From contig NW_027461518.1 of NCBI RefSeq assembly GCF_024713945.1, forward strand, positions 186,001 through 250,000: a stretch of 64,000 nucleotides of DNA. Reading direction: 5' to 3'. Position 1 is the first letter of the stretch. Every line of letters begins with the position of its first letter. Positions 9,193-18,301 of this stretch are shown here, one piece after another. A program made the translations under genes and the position numbers. A model generated the notes under the pieces. That model did not search any database. It was not told where the DNA came from and worked only from the letters and a program-made list of their open reading frames with translations. Source of the DNA: Dermatophagoides farinae. Taxonomy: Eukaryota; Arthropoda; Arachnida; Sarcoptiformes; Pyroglyphidae.

Positions 9193-9807
9193 ATGGGGAA
9201 AAGAAAAAATCGAAAAGCTCCGCCTAAGAAAATAAAATTACGATTACAAAAAGAATTTGATTGCCCTTTGTGTTGTACAAAAAAATCTATCAAATTTCGA
9301 ATGTAAGTTTGCTACAAAAAAACGTATATTAGCAACCACCAGACGCGTACAGGGTGTTTGTTGTGCCAATATTGTGAAGCTACCTATTCAACTACCTTAG
9401 GACTGAATGACAAGGCGATTGACGTCTTTGCTGAATGGATTGATGTCATAAGCAACACAGCGCCCGTCAAGCTTCTGAACAAAGAAGACGGCACCGAGAT
9501 AACCAACGCGATACGTGAAAAGTCTCTTCCGCGTTACGCAGAAGGCATTGAAATAACACTGTGCTCGACCGACATGGCTAGGAAGGGCATGGCTGAGCGA
9601 TACAATTTGTCTTTAGACTCACCAACAGAAAAACGCTTTACTCCTCCTGTTCCTGCAGCTGTTCGAGAAAACAATGAGCCTTTACACGAGCAAGTTGAAG
9701 AAATGGAAAGTAATATTTTCAATAATAACAAGCTCAAGATAATAAACAATATTCCAAATATGTCAAACTTGTTCGAAAATGAACCTGAATTAGATATGAA
9801 ATACTAA
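9193..9807 (+). CDS. ELOF1: ELOF1/Elf1 transcription elongation factor, two exons, with C-terminal extension
   Basis: Exon 1 is 9193-9302 and exon 2 is 9333-9807, giving 194 residues. The start MGKRKNRKAPPKKIK is the basic tail of Elf1, which inserts in the Pol II-nucleosome complex. FDCPLCCTKKS and, after the intron, RTGCLLCQYCEATYST form the two CXXC knuckles of the family's zinc ribbon. AIDVFAEWIDVI matches the closing PxDVYSDWIDxC helix. Without splicing the frame stops at TAA directly after the donor. Human ELOF1 has 83 residues; here about 110 more follow, polar and with no domain I recognise. The extension is in frame and AT-normal, so I treat it as real. The core assignment is secure. 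Confidence 0.88.
9303..9332 (+). other. Intron, 30 nt (ELOF1)
   Basis: It runs from GTAAGTTTG to TATATTAG in phase 2, splitting codon 37. Splicing restores the zinc-ribbon frame, and reading through gives an immediate TAA. A different AG at 9342 would break the frame. Confidence 0.85.
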
Positions 9808-9815
9808 ATTCTAGT

Positions 9816-10700
9816 TTACGCCTGGTTTGTTTGTTTGTCGTTGCAGTCCTTGATGAACGCATCGTTGATGCAGTGCATCTTGTAAATTAAGTCGGTTACT
9901 TTTTCTGAATAAACAGGATGATCGTTTATTTCGTTTTCGTAAATTGATTCCGCTTCAATAAACTCATCGTCGTCAATTTCGAATGTTCTGAGCAATTTGA
10001 ATCGTAAATACAAAATTAAGATTGCAAAGTTTATTGTCATGTTTCTATCTTCCTTTGGAATTTCCTTCTTTAAACGCTCGTGTAGTTCTATGGAAGCTTC
10101 GATCTTTAATTCGTATAACTGTATTAGTTTATCTAGCGATATTTTTTCTTTTAACTCGTTTAGCGACGTAGAGCTTGACGGTATACCAGGTTGCAAAAGC
10201 TGGCTCAATAATTCGCTATACTCATCGTTATGAGGTGAATCCAAAAGTTTGGTTATGTCCTCTTCGGACAAACCGTACTCAATCAATACAGACTTAGGGT
10301 AGATCTCTTTTAATCTATAGTAGAGTCCTTTGATATCAATGTTATCATTCCCTGCCGATACTAATCTTTGAGTTTCAGTTTCAATAACCTCTTTAGCGGT
10401 TTTTCGTTCTTCAATTAGTGCATTGAGAATTTCAATCAGCTTTTCATTAGAAATGGTTTCTGATTTTTGTGAACACATAATGTTTTTTTCTTCGTGATTT
10501 TCAATACCATTTTTTTGATCTACCTTATTAGACTCGTTGTTGTTCTGAAGACTGTAAATTAAATTTTTCGCTTTTGTTAAGATCTTTGATGGAAGACTAC
10601 CCTCATCGTTAGATACTATAGTTGTGATAATGGTAATTCCAATCCCGATTGTCAAACAAGCTGCCAATATTTTGTTGCAGTTTTTCTTTAAATAAGTCAT
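9816..10700 (-). CDS. Membrane-anchored protein of unknown function
   Basis: 294 residues from ATG 10698-10700. One hydrophobic segment at residues 10-30 (ILAACLTIGIGITIITTIVS) follows a short lysine-rich start. This suggests an N-terminal anchor with the bulk of the chain on the other side. The rest is polar, charged and mostly helical by appearance, for example ELKEKISLDKLIQLYELKIE and a second helical block near 215-275 (MTINFAILILYLRFKLLRTFEI). No catalytic motif is visible, and I do not recognise the family. Its stop lies only 8 bases past the end of ELOF1 (convergent), and its start faces the CCp gene across about 150 bases. Confidence 0.6.
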   Translation of the reverse strand: MTYLKKNCNKILAACLTIGIGITIITTIVSNDEGSLPSKILTKAKNLIYSLQNNNESNKVDQKNGIENHEEKNIMCSQKSETISNEKLIEILNALIEERKTAKEVIETETQRLVSAGNDNIDIKGLYYRLKEIYPKSVLIEYGLSEEDITKLLDSPHNDEYSELLSQLLQPGIPSSSTSLNELKEKISLDKLIQLYELKIEASIELHERLKKEIPKEDRNMTINFAILILYLRFKLLRTFEIDDDEFIEAESIYENEINDHPVYSEKVTDLIYKMHCINDAFIKDCNDKQTNQA

Positions 10701-10848
10701 TTTGAAAAATTGATATGAGATTGAATAAATTATAAAAAAAATAATTTACGAGATAAAAAAATTTTTGATTTTATAATAAACTTTTCCTTTGATCAATGGA
10801 TTTTTTATTCCAATATCATTTTTAAACAATAATGTAAATTATATCTAA

Positions 10849-13800
10849 ATGTTTCATTTCTGGTTGCTTCTAACAATCGTTCAGTGTAGTGTTTTAACTA
10901 AAATTGAAGAGAAGGTCAAATATCGAAGCAGCCTGAATACCCTAAGTAATTTCAATGAAAGTGAGTGTTCGAACGTCGAAACCAATAGCTCTTGCGAAAA
11001 TCTGTTGAATCGAGGTACCAGTTCGTTTGTGGCCAGGTTGAACTACGTGGACGTCGTGTTGAAGAATAATCAGACGCGTCCAATTGAAAAAATAATAATA
11101 AAATTTGGATATAATTCCACTGGCAAAGTTAAGTTATTTATTCCTCACGATTCACCAAATGAAATACAGGAAAATACCGTGAACTCGGATGCTATCTCAA
11201 TAAGTTTCCCTTTGATGTTTACTAGGACCGTTAAACTGTCATTTTCTCTTAGCAATCGTGTAGTAATTAATTATGTAGCTCAATATGCTAACCACGATTC
11301 CCATTATGTAATAATCAATGGCTTACAGGCAACTACTTCTTCTGAACAATGTTTAATTTACAGACCCGAACTTAAATTACTGAGTCTGGCTCCGTGTGAA
11401 TATGCCATTGTCGAAGGATCAGACAACCATATCTGGCAAGTTGGAACAATAAACGACTATTTGTATTTAATGTGGAATAAAAAAGTACTAACTGTCAACG
11501 AAAGCAACAAACTCGTGTTAATGCCTTTGTTCGACGCTAAATCAGTTTTTGCATTCACTGAAACAGATGAAATTAGGCTCGTAGATTATAAACGCAAAAA
11601 CGACTCAGAACAGCAAGAATTAAACGAAAAAAATAACCACTGTTTAGTCCCTATGGGTAAAGGTGACTATATAACAAACAAAATGAACGAGTCAGTCAAA
11701 ATAGCAGCCTCCTCGTCTTTAAATTTTAAATATGACGCGATCAACGTTCGTACGTCTGACCCAAATGCTGTGTGGCTTTCTAATTATCTCGCTAATGAAG
11801 AAACGAAAGTTAGTTTATCCATTTCCGGTTTTGAGTGTGAAAACCCATATTCAATCGTTATTTACTGGAAGTATCCTGCAAAGTCTTTCAGCGTACACGG
11901 TAGAAAAGCTGAAAACGAGAAATTTGAGCATATTTATTCGGTCTACCAAAACGAATCCTTCATAACAACAATTCCGCTTTATCGTTGTTTTAAGGAGTAC
12001 AAAATTGAACTGAACAACACTCATCCTACTTTATCATATTTAGCTGAATCAAATTCTTATGCTTATGGGATCAAAGAAATCCGACTTCTGGAGTTTAATT
12101 TTTTGGTTGGAATTGAAGATTGCGACAAAATAAACAATAGTGATGCTAGAAAGTTTTGGTTCACTCAACGAATTTTGCTGATACAAGATAAAAATAGATA
12201 CAAAAAACTGATCTCGTGGTACGATAAACTATTTAAAAACCTAAATAATAAGGTCAGCGAATTAAAATCCTTGTCTCGAACAGCTAATAACTGTTTTAAG
12301 CAATTGGCCAAATTGGAAGACTTTATTTCCGTTTCTATGAACAAACTACAAGTTAACAGCATACAGTTCAAACTTAACCATGGCTCTTATAATAACCTTC
12401 CAATAAAATGCCCGGTAAAGCAGGAGGATATTCATAATAGGCAAACTAAACTTGTTCCTCTCGGGTTTTTCGATATAAAACCTTATCTGTCAACTACGAA
12501 TGATGCTACTCGAATAATATGTATGACAGGCTATGAAGGCATAACTTTTATTAAATTATATTCTTCTTCTTTCTACAACGCAATTTCTTCATGCCAGAAA
12601 TTGGGTTTGTTTCCTTTTCTATTTAATGGTGAAAACACGGAATATTTATTGAACGCGTTAAAATTAACTGATATCTGCCTAGAAAATCCTGAAACAACAA
12701 TTCTTCTAGCTTACAAAGTGAAAAATTCAGACCCTCACTTTCTAAATTTGATGGAAAAGCCTTTTCAATTCAATTATTTTCCTTTGAATCCGAAAGATAA
12801 ATATTTAGGGTTGTCTTGTCAAACTTATAAAATTTACTCTTTTGAGTCTTTAACCAATTTGTTTTATGCTGCTTGTCAAGAAGAAATTATAAAGCACGAC
12901 GTAAATACTGCTACCTTTGCTAGCTGCGACTCGTCTTTCGAAAAAACGTTATCTATTGCTCAAGACGAAGTACATAACGGCAAAATTAATAGATCACAAA
13001 TGAATAAACTTAAAATGCTGAAATGCTCTGTTTCCTGCGAAATTTCTGAAAGCCGAAAAATCTATTATGATTTGAAAAATAAAATTTATACTTTAGACAG
13101 TAATGTTTGCAAAGCAGCTAGACACAGTTATACTTTACCCCCAAATGGAGGTAGTTTGTATTTTTACGCAGAGACTGTGATGGTCAAAAACGCTGATTTT
13201 TCTAAATCATTTATTAAAAATGATATAATGGCACAACAAAAACTAAATAAACAAACTACAAATTTGTATGTTAAACTCAGTCCTGTTTTTCATGAGCTAA
13301 ACATTAACGATTTGCCAGTATCTGAAAAAAAGATTCAGAATGCTTCTTCGCATTACAGTATCGTTGATGATTCTTTATTAAGTTTACACGAATACGTTTT
13401 TGAGAAAGAACAGTTAAGTTATTATGCCAAAGAAGCTGCCAGAAGACTACTTAACATGCAAAAAGTTTATTTTCAATGGATTAATCGTGATCAATTGAGT
13501 TTCTTAGAGCACATATTGAAAAAGTCTTGGGTCGATTTGCTTATTGTAGTAAAACCTAACACGCATAAATCAGAACTAGTTAGTTCTAATTTAGGAAAAT
13601 TAATAAAAGTTTTGGACACATACGACGCCTCTCTAAGATTTAAAACTCAAGCCAATATGTATTACGTAACAGAACTAGAAAAAAAAATCAAACGTCTCTT
13701 AGTAAAAAAAGACCAATATGATGTCTCAAATTATGAGAGTTTAATAGAAACGTTTTTTAGAAATTACACCTTGGCGAGTATAGATTCTAACTATGATAAT

Positions 13801-15135
13801 TTCATTAGTGTAGAAAATTATATTGACAAACAAGTCAAAACTTATCTACCTTACCCATACAACGTATATCACAAAGTGCAGGTAAAACAGATAGCTTATA
13901 AAGATCCTAAAAGCGCATCTTCACTGCAACTTGTTATAAAAAGTAAAAAACACGATTCCACTGTGCTTAAATCACATCATAAAGATCTTGAAAGTATTTG
14001 GTTTGAACTGTTGCTGACTCATAAATCAATTTATAACGGTATTGTTGAAGCACAGTTTGAGTTTGACGAATCAAACAATACAAAACAAGAATTTGACTAT
14101 TTTGGAATTATTCTCAAGAAAAATCAGCTAAAATCCTTAGCTTTCTTGATTAGTAGCAACGGTTACGCAGGTTTTTACGAAGTTAAAAACAACAATATTC
14201 TTATTTCAAGAACCGTGAACAAGGTGAATTTAAATCTATGGCAAGAAAGAATTGTACAGATTAAAATCTTGATGTATCGCGACACATTTTACCCTAGAAT
14301 AACTCTGCTCGGACACGGAGAACAAAGTGAACGCGAGTTTCTCAATATGTCGTTAGACGCCCATCAAGACGAATATTTCTTACTTGGTTCTCCAGTAGGA
14401 ATTATTGCTCAACTGCACAACTATAAAGTAAAAGTTAATGAATTTTCGATGAACCCGGTTTTGTGTGACTACGATGTTCTTTATCTTATTGATAATCTCG
14501 TTTATAACAATGATAATAATAAAGAACAAAAATACTTCGACTCTTTGAGTGTAATATACCCGAAAATTTGTGCACGATTTTCCATGGGTTCAAGCATGGA
14601 TGATTTTGTTGTTCGTTCAGGAGATTGGACACTTAAATCGACAAAAACACTTTATGCTGAAAAGTTCAAACTTGTGCAAAATTCTATAAATATTCAGTCT
14701 AAAATACCACAACGAGTTTTCCTAAAAAAAGAAATTAGCTGCGCTGAAGGAAAGCTTAAATTTAATATAAAAAATAGCTGTTCCCATAACTCAGCGTATT
14801 TCGGTGTTCTATTACAGTTTGATTCTAAACAAGAATGCGGAGTGGAAATACTGTTCACTAAAAAACATGTCATTTTGAAAAAAGGTTTTGTTAATAAAGC
14901 AAACGCTCATCAAAAACTATTGTTTACTCTTGAAAATGTTGGATCCAGCCAATCGTCCCAATTATCAATTGTTTTTACAAAAAATACATATAACATTACT
15001 TATAATAATATGGTAATAAGATCAATAAAATTTGATGATGAAAAATTCGTGTGTGAAGGTCGAGAAGTTGGTTTCGAAACTAAATCTTGCAACAATTATG
15101 AATTTGAGGATATCCATTTATCGCCTTTAAAATAA
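10849..15135 (+). CDS. LCCL-domain CCp1/CCp2-like multidomain secreted adhesin
   Basis: 1428 residues in one exon with a clear signal peptide (MFHFWLLLTIVQCSV). By eye the order is a discoidin-like beta domain (about 60-155), a ricin-B-like lectin unit (about 165-250, with CEYAIVEGSDNHIWQVG) and a second discoidin/F5-8C-like domain (about 300-420). A cysteine-containing region (about 540-720) precedes an LCCL domain (about 722-795, with YTLDSNVCKAARHSYTLPPNGG). A concanavalin/laminin-G-like C-terminal half closes the chain. This architecture matches the CCp (LAP) family that is conserved across Apicomplexa, where members are expressed in sexual and sporogonic stages and form complexes. There is no membrane anchor. 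The LCCL motif is the firm anchor of this call; the other domains are weaker. Confidence 0.75.
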   Translation: MFHFWLLLTIVQCSVLTKIEEKVKYRSSLNTLSNFNESECSNVETNSSCENLLNRGTSSFVARLNYVDVVLKNNQTRPIEKIIIKFGYNSTGKVKLFIPHDSPNEIQENTVNSDAISISFPLMFTRTVKLSFSLSNRVVINYVAQYANHDSHYVIINGLQATTSSEQCLIYRPELKLLSLAPCEYAIVEGSDNHIWQVGTINDYLYLMWNKKVLTVNESNKLVLMPLFDAKSVFAFTETDEIRLVDYKRKNDSEQQELNEKNNHCLVPMGKGDYITNKMNESVKIAASSSLNFKYDAINVRTSDPNAVWLSNYLANEETKVSLSISGFECENPYSIVIYWKYPAKSFSVHGRKAENEKFEHIYSVYQNESFITTIPLYRCFKEYKIELNNTHPTLSYLAESNSYAYGIKEIRLLEFNFLVGIEDCDKINNSDARKFWFTQRILLIQDKNRYKKLISWYDKLFKNLNNKVSELKSLSRTANNCFKQLAKLEDFISVSMNKLQVNSIQFKLNHGSYNNLPIKCPVKQEDIHNRQTKLVPLGFFDIKPYLSTTNDATRIICMTGYEGITFIKLYSSSFYNAISSCQKLGLFPFLFNGENTEYLLNALKLTDICLENPETTILLAYKVKNSDPHFLNLMEKPFQFNYFPLNPKDKYLGLSCQTYKIYSFESLTNLFYAACQEEIIKHDVNTATFASCDSSFEKTLSIAQDEVHNGKINRSQMNKLKMLKCSVSCEISESRKIYYDLKNKIYTLDSNVCKAARHSYTLPPNGGSLYFYAETVMVKNADFSKSFIKNDIMAQQKLNKQTTNLYVKLSPVFHELNINDLPVSEKKIQNASSHYSIVDDSLLSLHEYVFEKEQLSYYAKEAARRLLNMQKVYFQWINRDQLSFLEHILKKSWVDLLIVVKPNTHKSELVSSNLGKLIKVLDTYDASLRFKTQANMYYVTELEKKIKRLLVKKDQYDVSNYESLIETFFRNYTLASIDSNYDNFISVENYIDKQVKTYLPYPYNVYHKVQVKQIAYKDPKSASSLQLVIKSKKHDSTVLKSHHKDLESIWFELLLTHKSIYNGIVEAQFEFDESNNTKQEFDYFGIILKKNQLKSLAFLISSNGYAGFYEVKNNNILISRTVNKVNLNLWQERIVQIKILMYRDTFYPRITLLGHGEQSEREFLNMSLDAHQDEYFLLGSPVGIIAQLHNYKVKVNEFSMNPVLCDYDVLYLIDNLVYNNDNNKEQKYFDSLSVIYPKICARFSMGSSMDDFVVRSGDWTLKSTKTLYAEKFKLVQNSINIQSKIPQRVFLKKEISCAEGKLKFNIKNSCSHNSAYFGVLLQFDSKQECGVEILFTKKHVILKKGFVNKANAHQKLLFTLENVGSSQSSQLSIVFTKNTYNITYNNMVIRSIKFDDEKFVCEGREVGFETKSCNNYEFEDIHLSPLK

Positions 15136-15298
15136 GTGCTATTTAATTTTATACAAAAAAATTTCAAGTGTACGATTAAAGCTATTTTGCTTTGTTTTTG
15201 CTTTTATTTATGGTAGGTTTGAAAGAACAAAAAAGCATTTGTTTTTATTGAAAGCAAAAGTTAAAATATTTTATCTCATGAACTAATACGTTAAATCA

Positions 15299-16924
15299 AT
15301 GAAAAAAATTGAAAAACTAAAAGAGACTGATATTCTTAAAATTAAAGCAGGCTGCTTATATCGGTATCCATCTGATATTCTGAAAGAACTAATAGAAAAT
15401 TCACTCGATGCGCAATCAACTAAAATCGAAATTCTTCTTGAATCAGGGGGTTACGACTTAATTCAAGTAATTGATAACGGGGTGGGAATTCCAAAACAGA
15501 TATCTGAAAAGCTGTGTTATCGAGGCTTTACAACTAAACTAGATGGAGATAAAAATAATTCATTGGGTTTTAGGGGGGAAGCTTTAGCATACTTATCAGT
15601 GCTTAGCGACCTGACAGTTCAATCTAAACACGTTGAAGATAATGAAGGTTGGGCTGCTAGTTACAAAGAAGGGGCACGAACAGTATATTCAACTAGTTAT
15701 CAGCAACAAGGTACAATTGTGATCGCTAAAAATTTGTTTAAAAATTATCCAGAAAGAAAAACATTAAATGCTAGAGGCGTGAAAAAATCTATCGCCATGA
15801 TAATAAATCTCGTCAACAACTATTTTTTGCTAGCTGCTAATGTATCATTATACGTTGACGTAAAAAATTCTGAAAGCATCCTTAGAAAGAATTTGTTGTC
15901 TTTGCCAGCATCGTCTTCAATTTATAATCGAATTAGAAACCTTGTATCAGATTACGACTCTATTAACTGCTGTGACAATATTGATGAAAGTTTTTTCTGG
16001 GGGATTATAAATTGTTTGGCAGAAGCACAGTGTAGCCAAAGCAAGTTTATATTAGTCATTAACGGAGCTGTTAGAATTTGGCCTGAGCTCCAAAGCAAAA
16101 TTATGGCATTAGTAGAGTCGTATCGTAGCGCTGCGACTAAGTGTCACACGTTTATCTATATTAATATAGAAGTGGACTTGAACCTCATTGATAAGAATGT
16201 CGATGCAAATAAATACAGGATAATAATAGAAGACGCTGATTTGATAATCAACCATATAGTCGGTCAATTCGACCTTTTGATGCAAAGCAAAGCTAATTCT
16301 TCACAGTTATCAATTGATTCTGATGTGATACAAAAAAATCTTCGTCTGGAAGATGTTTCACAAAGAAACAAAAGCGAAATACAAAAAGATATTAAGTCGG
16401 ACCTAGAAAACTTGGATAAAATAAAACAAGATCTACTTGCAAATACAAATTTGTCTTATTCAGACTACATGTACATAGGAACCTATGATCTTCTTGAATA
16501 TTTCATTGGCCACAAGCTTACTATCATTATACTTGATGCTAGAGACTTGGTTTGTTTATTAATAAGCAAATCTTTAAGACGCAATGATCTTGAAAAAACT
16601 GTTAAATTAGATCTGGAACGCAATCTTACGATTGACGTACCTTACATGAAGATAGTTGATAACACATTGCACGCAGTGCCGTTGTTTTATTATGAAACAG
16701 ATTTAGACCTGTTTATCAATACGCTAAGACAAAACTTAAATTTTTCTCCGTTTGAATTAACACTTAAATATATTATAGGTTTATACAACAAAGATGAATT
16801 CAGAAAATTGGGTAGAGTTTTGTGGGATAATTTTTCTACTTACTTACTAAACTCTCAAATACCACTTAAATTCAAACTTTTCCCAAAATTGAAGGAAATA
16901 CTAAAAGAATTTGAACGCTGTTAA
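15299..16924 (+). CDS. MLH1: DNA mismatch-repair protein MLH1
   Basis: 541 residues. The N-terminal GHKL ATPase motifs are intact: KELIENSLDA (residues 29-38, catalytic Glu and Mg-binding Asn), DNGVGI (59-64) and GFRGEAL (90-96). The chain ends KEFERC. A terminal FERC is specific to MLH1 among MutL homologues, and its cysteine completes the endonuclease site of the PMS partner. The protein is shorter than human MLH1 (756) because the linker between the ATPase and the dimerisation domain (about 340-400) is brief. The family motif IAAGEV appears as IKAGCL. MLH1 with PMS nicks DNA next to mismatches marked by MutS proteins. The 3' end overlaps the EMC6 coding sequence on the other strand by 24 bases. 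Confidence 0.9.
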   Translation: MKKIEKLKETDILKIKAGCLYRYPSDILKELIENSLDAQSTKIEILLESGGYDLIQVIDNGVGIPKQISEKLCYRGFTTKLDGDKNNSLGFRGEALAYLSVLSDLTVQSKHVEDNEGWAASYKEGARTVYSTSYQQQGTIVIAKNLFKNYPERKTLNARGVKKSIAMIINLVNNYFLLAANVSLYVDVKNSESILRKNLLSLPASSSIYNRIRNLVSDYDSINCCDNIDESFFWGIINCLAEAQCSQSKFILVINGAVRIWPELQSKIMALVESYRSAATKCHTFIYINIEVDLNLIDKNVDANKYRIIIEDADLIINHIVGQFDLLMQSKANSSQLSIDSDVIQKNLRLEDVSQRNKSEIQKDIKSDLENLDKIKQDLLANTNLSYSDYMYIGTYDLLEYFIGHKLTIIILDARDLVCLLISKSLRRNDLEKTVKLDLERNLTIDVPYMKIVDNTLHAVPLFYYETDLDLFINTLRQNLNFSPFELTLKYIIGLYNKDEFRKLGRVLWDNFSTYLLNSQIPLKFKLFPKLKEILKEFERC

Positions 16925-17305
16925 ACGATTTTTAACGTCCAAATTCTTAAACATATCTTTATTGTAAGCTTGCTTTATGTTGTAGTTTATGATCCACATG
17001 ATGAAACAAGTTTTTAACCCGTTCAAGACTTGCAACAAGATGGTCGATAATAAAATGGTACGTTGTTTGGGATAGTAAAAGTGAGTTATTAGCAAAAGTA
17101 AGCTTATGGTCCAAACAGTTCCAATTATATATATCAAAATAAAGTCTGTGATGCGGGTGACATCCATGATGCCAGCAGCTGTTCCCGATATGATAGCATT
17201 TAAATGCAATCTATAGCTTAGTGTTTTGTTAAACACTTACGCTGCTGCGATGTTGAGTTCATTATTGTTCTGATTTACAGAATCTATCCACCTTTCTGTT
17301 GGCAT
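16901..17305 (-). CDS. EMC6: ER membrane complex subunit 6, two exons
   Basis: Exon 1 is 17305-17241 and exon 2 is 17210-16901, giving 124 residues starting MPTERWIDSVNQNNN. LNAIISGTAAGIMDVTRITDF aligns with the EMC6 signature SGATAGILGLTGLYGF. Hydrophobic helices follow (ILIYIIGTVWTISLLLLITHF, then TILLSTILLQVLNGLKTCFIMW) in the family's arrangement. EMC inserts tail-anchored and multi-pass proteins in the ER membrane. The ORF that starts at an internal ATG inside the intron would lack the conserved N-terminal segment, so I prefer the spliced model. An alternative acceptor at TAAG would shorten the intron to 24 nt and add two residues, also in frame. The last 8 codons overlap MLH1 antisense. 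Confidence 0.8.
17211..17240 (-). other. Intron, 30 nt (EMC6)
   Basis: On the minus strand it runs from GTAAGTGTTT to CTATAG, phase 2 after codon 21. The unspliced reading stops at once (GCG TAA). A second possible acceptor (TAAG, position 17217) gives 24 nt in the same frame. I choose 30 nt because the other introns here are 27-30 nt. Confidence 0.75.
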
Positions 17306-17340
17306 CTTGTGTGAAAGTTATTTTTGTCTTATCAGATTAA

Positions 17341-17357
17341 TTTAGCCGGCCGCTAAA
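17341..17357. promoter_or_regulatory. GC-rich inverted repeat in a divergent promoter
   Basis: TTTAGCCGGCCGCTAAA has arms TTTAGC and GCTAAA around CGGCC. It is a GC island inside the 130-base AT-rich spacer between the starts of EMC6 (minus) and the HTATIP2-like gene (plus). A binding site for a dimeric factor is possible but untested. Confidence 0.3.
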
Positions 17358-17435
17358 ATAATATTTGAAATTAATTTAATTAATTTATGATGGTGGTAAT
17401 AAATTAATTTTTATTTGTGTGGAATTGAATCAGTG

Positions 17436-18134
17436 ATGAGTTCTACAACCGACGACATATCGAAGATTTTGCTTTTTGGTGGGAATGGTCTTTGTGGAAA
17501 AGAGTTTTTACGTTATGCAGTTTCGAAAAAATTAAGACTCAGAGTAGTGCTTCGACCAACCGCGGACACTAGCGATATTAGCGCCGTACTTACTTCTAAG
17601 TTTGTGGAAGTTGTCAAGAATGACTTTAAAAATTTAAACGCTCTACTTTCGCCAACTTTGTTTGAGAACGTGACCACAGTTGTTGTTTGTTTAGGCACAA
17701 CTAGATCCAAAGCTGGTTCCGCAAAAGCTCAATACGGTTTTGAGGTAAAAACCATAACAAAAATAGCTCAAGTAGCAAAGGCTAACAATGTTCAACAATT
17801 TATTTTGATTTCTGCAACTGGCGCAAATCCTAAATCTTACTTTTTCTTCAACAAAATGAAAGGTGTAATTGAAAACAATGTGCTAAAACAAAACATCCCG
17901 CAAACTATCATTCTGAGGCCGTCGTTTTTACTGGGTGTGAGGAAGAACGACTTCAGATTCTTTGAATACATCATAAGCAACTTTGCCCATCTGTTTTTGC
18001 CGCAAAAGGGTATCTACAATCACAGCTATGAGCTGGCTCTGATTATGGTAGATTACATCCGTAACAAACGTCCAGAATCTTCCATCATTCTATCGTCTGC
18101 CGATATTTACAATCACAAAAAAAAAGTTGGCTAA
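17436..18134 (+). CDS. HTATIP2/TIP30-like atypical short-chain dehydrogenase
   Basis: 232 residues from ATG 17436; upstream in-frame codons lack an ATG. ILLFGGNGLCGKEFLRYAV is a Rossmann GxxGxxG nucleotide-binding loop at the N-terminus. VVVCLGTTRSKAGSAKAQYGFEV is nearly diagnostic for the HTATIP2/CC3 and yeast FMP52 group (CLGTTRxKAG). FILISATGANPKSYFFFNKMKGVIE carries the S..GA....YL..KG.VE element with a conserved Lys, and QTIILRPSFLLGVR the RPG.LL motif. These proteins bind NADPH; their physiological substrate is unclear. No transmembrane segment or targeting peptide is visible. It shares the spacer promoter with EMC6 on the other strand. Confidence 0.8.
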   Translation: MSSTTDDISKILLFGGNGLCGKEFLRYAVSKKLRLRVVLRPTADTSDISAVLTSKFVEVVKNDFKNLNALLSPTLFENVTTVVVCLGTTRSKAGSAKAQYGFEVKTITKIAQVAKANNVQQFILISATGANPKSYFFFNKMKGVIENNVLKQNIPQTIILRPSFLLGVRKNDFRFFEYIISNFAHLFLPQKGIYNHSYELALIMVDYIRNKRPESSIILSSADIYNHKKKVG

Positions 18135-18183
18135 ATCTAAGTCAACGGCAGTCACTGCGGAAAAACGCTAGATTTATTTTAAG

Positions 18184-18232
18184 AAGTGATACTTGAGTCT
18201 TAATTTTTTACGAATTAAAATTAATATCACTT
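18184..18232. repeat. Nested inverted repeat between HTATIP2-like gene and LAS1
   Basis: The outer arms AAGTGATA (18184-18191) and TATCACTT (18225-18232) and the inner arms TTAATTTT (18200-18207) and AAAATTAA (18217-18224) are all perfect. The two arms on the 3' side are directly adjacent; on the 5' side 8 bases are bulged. The hairpin sits 50 bases after the upstream stop and 70 bases before LAS1, so it may be in a 3' or a 5' UTR. Function unknown. Confidence 0.4.
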
Positions 18233-18301
18233 AATTTTGCAATATTTTAGCTATAATACATTGACTTTAATTGGAATCTCTCTCGATGACTAAGCGCGTG
18301 A

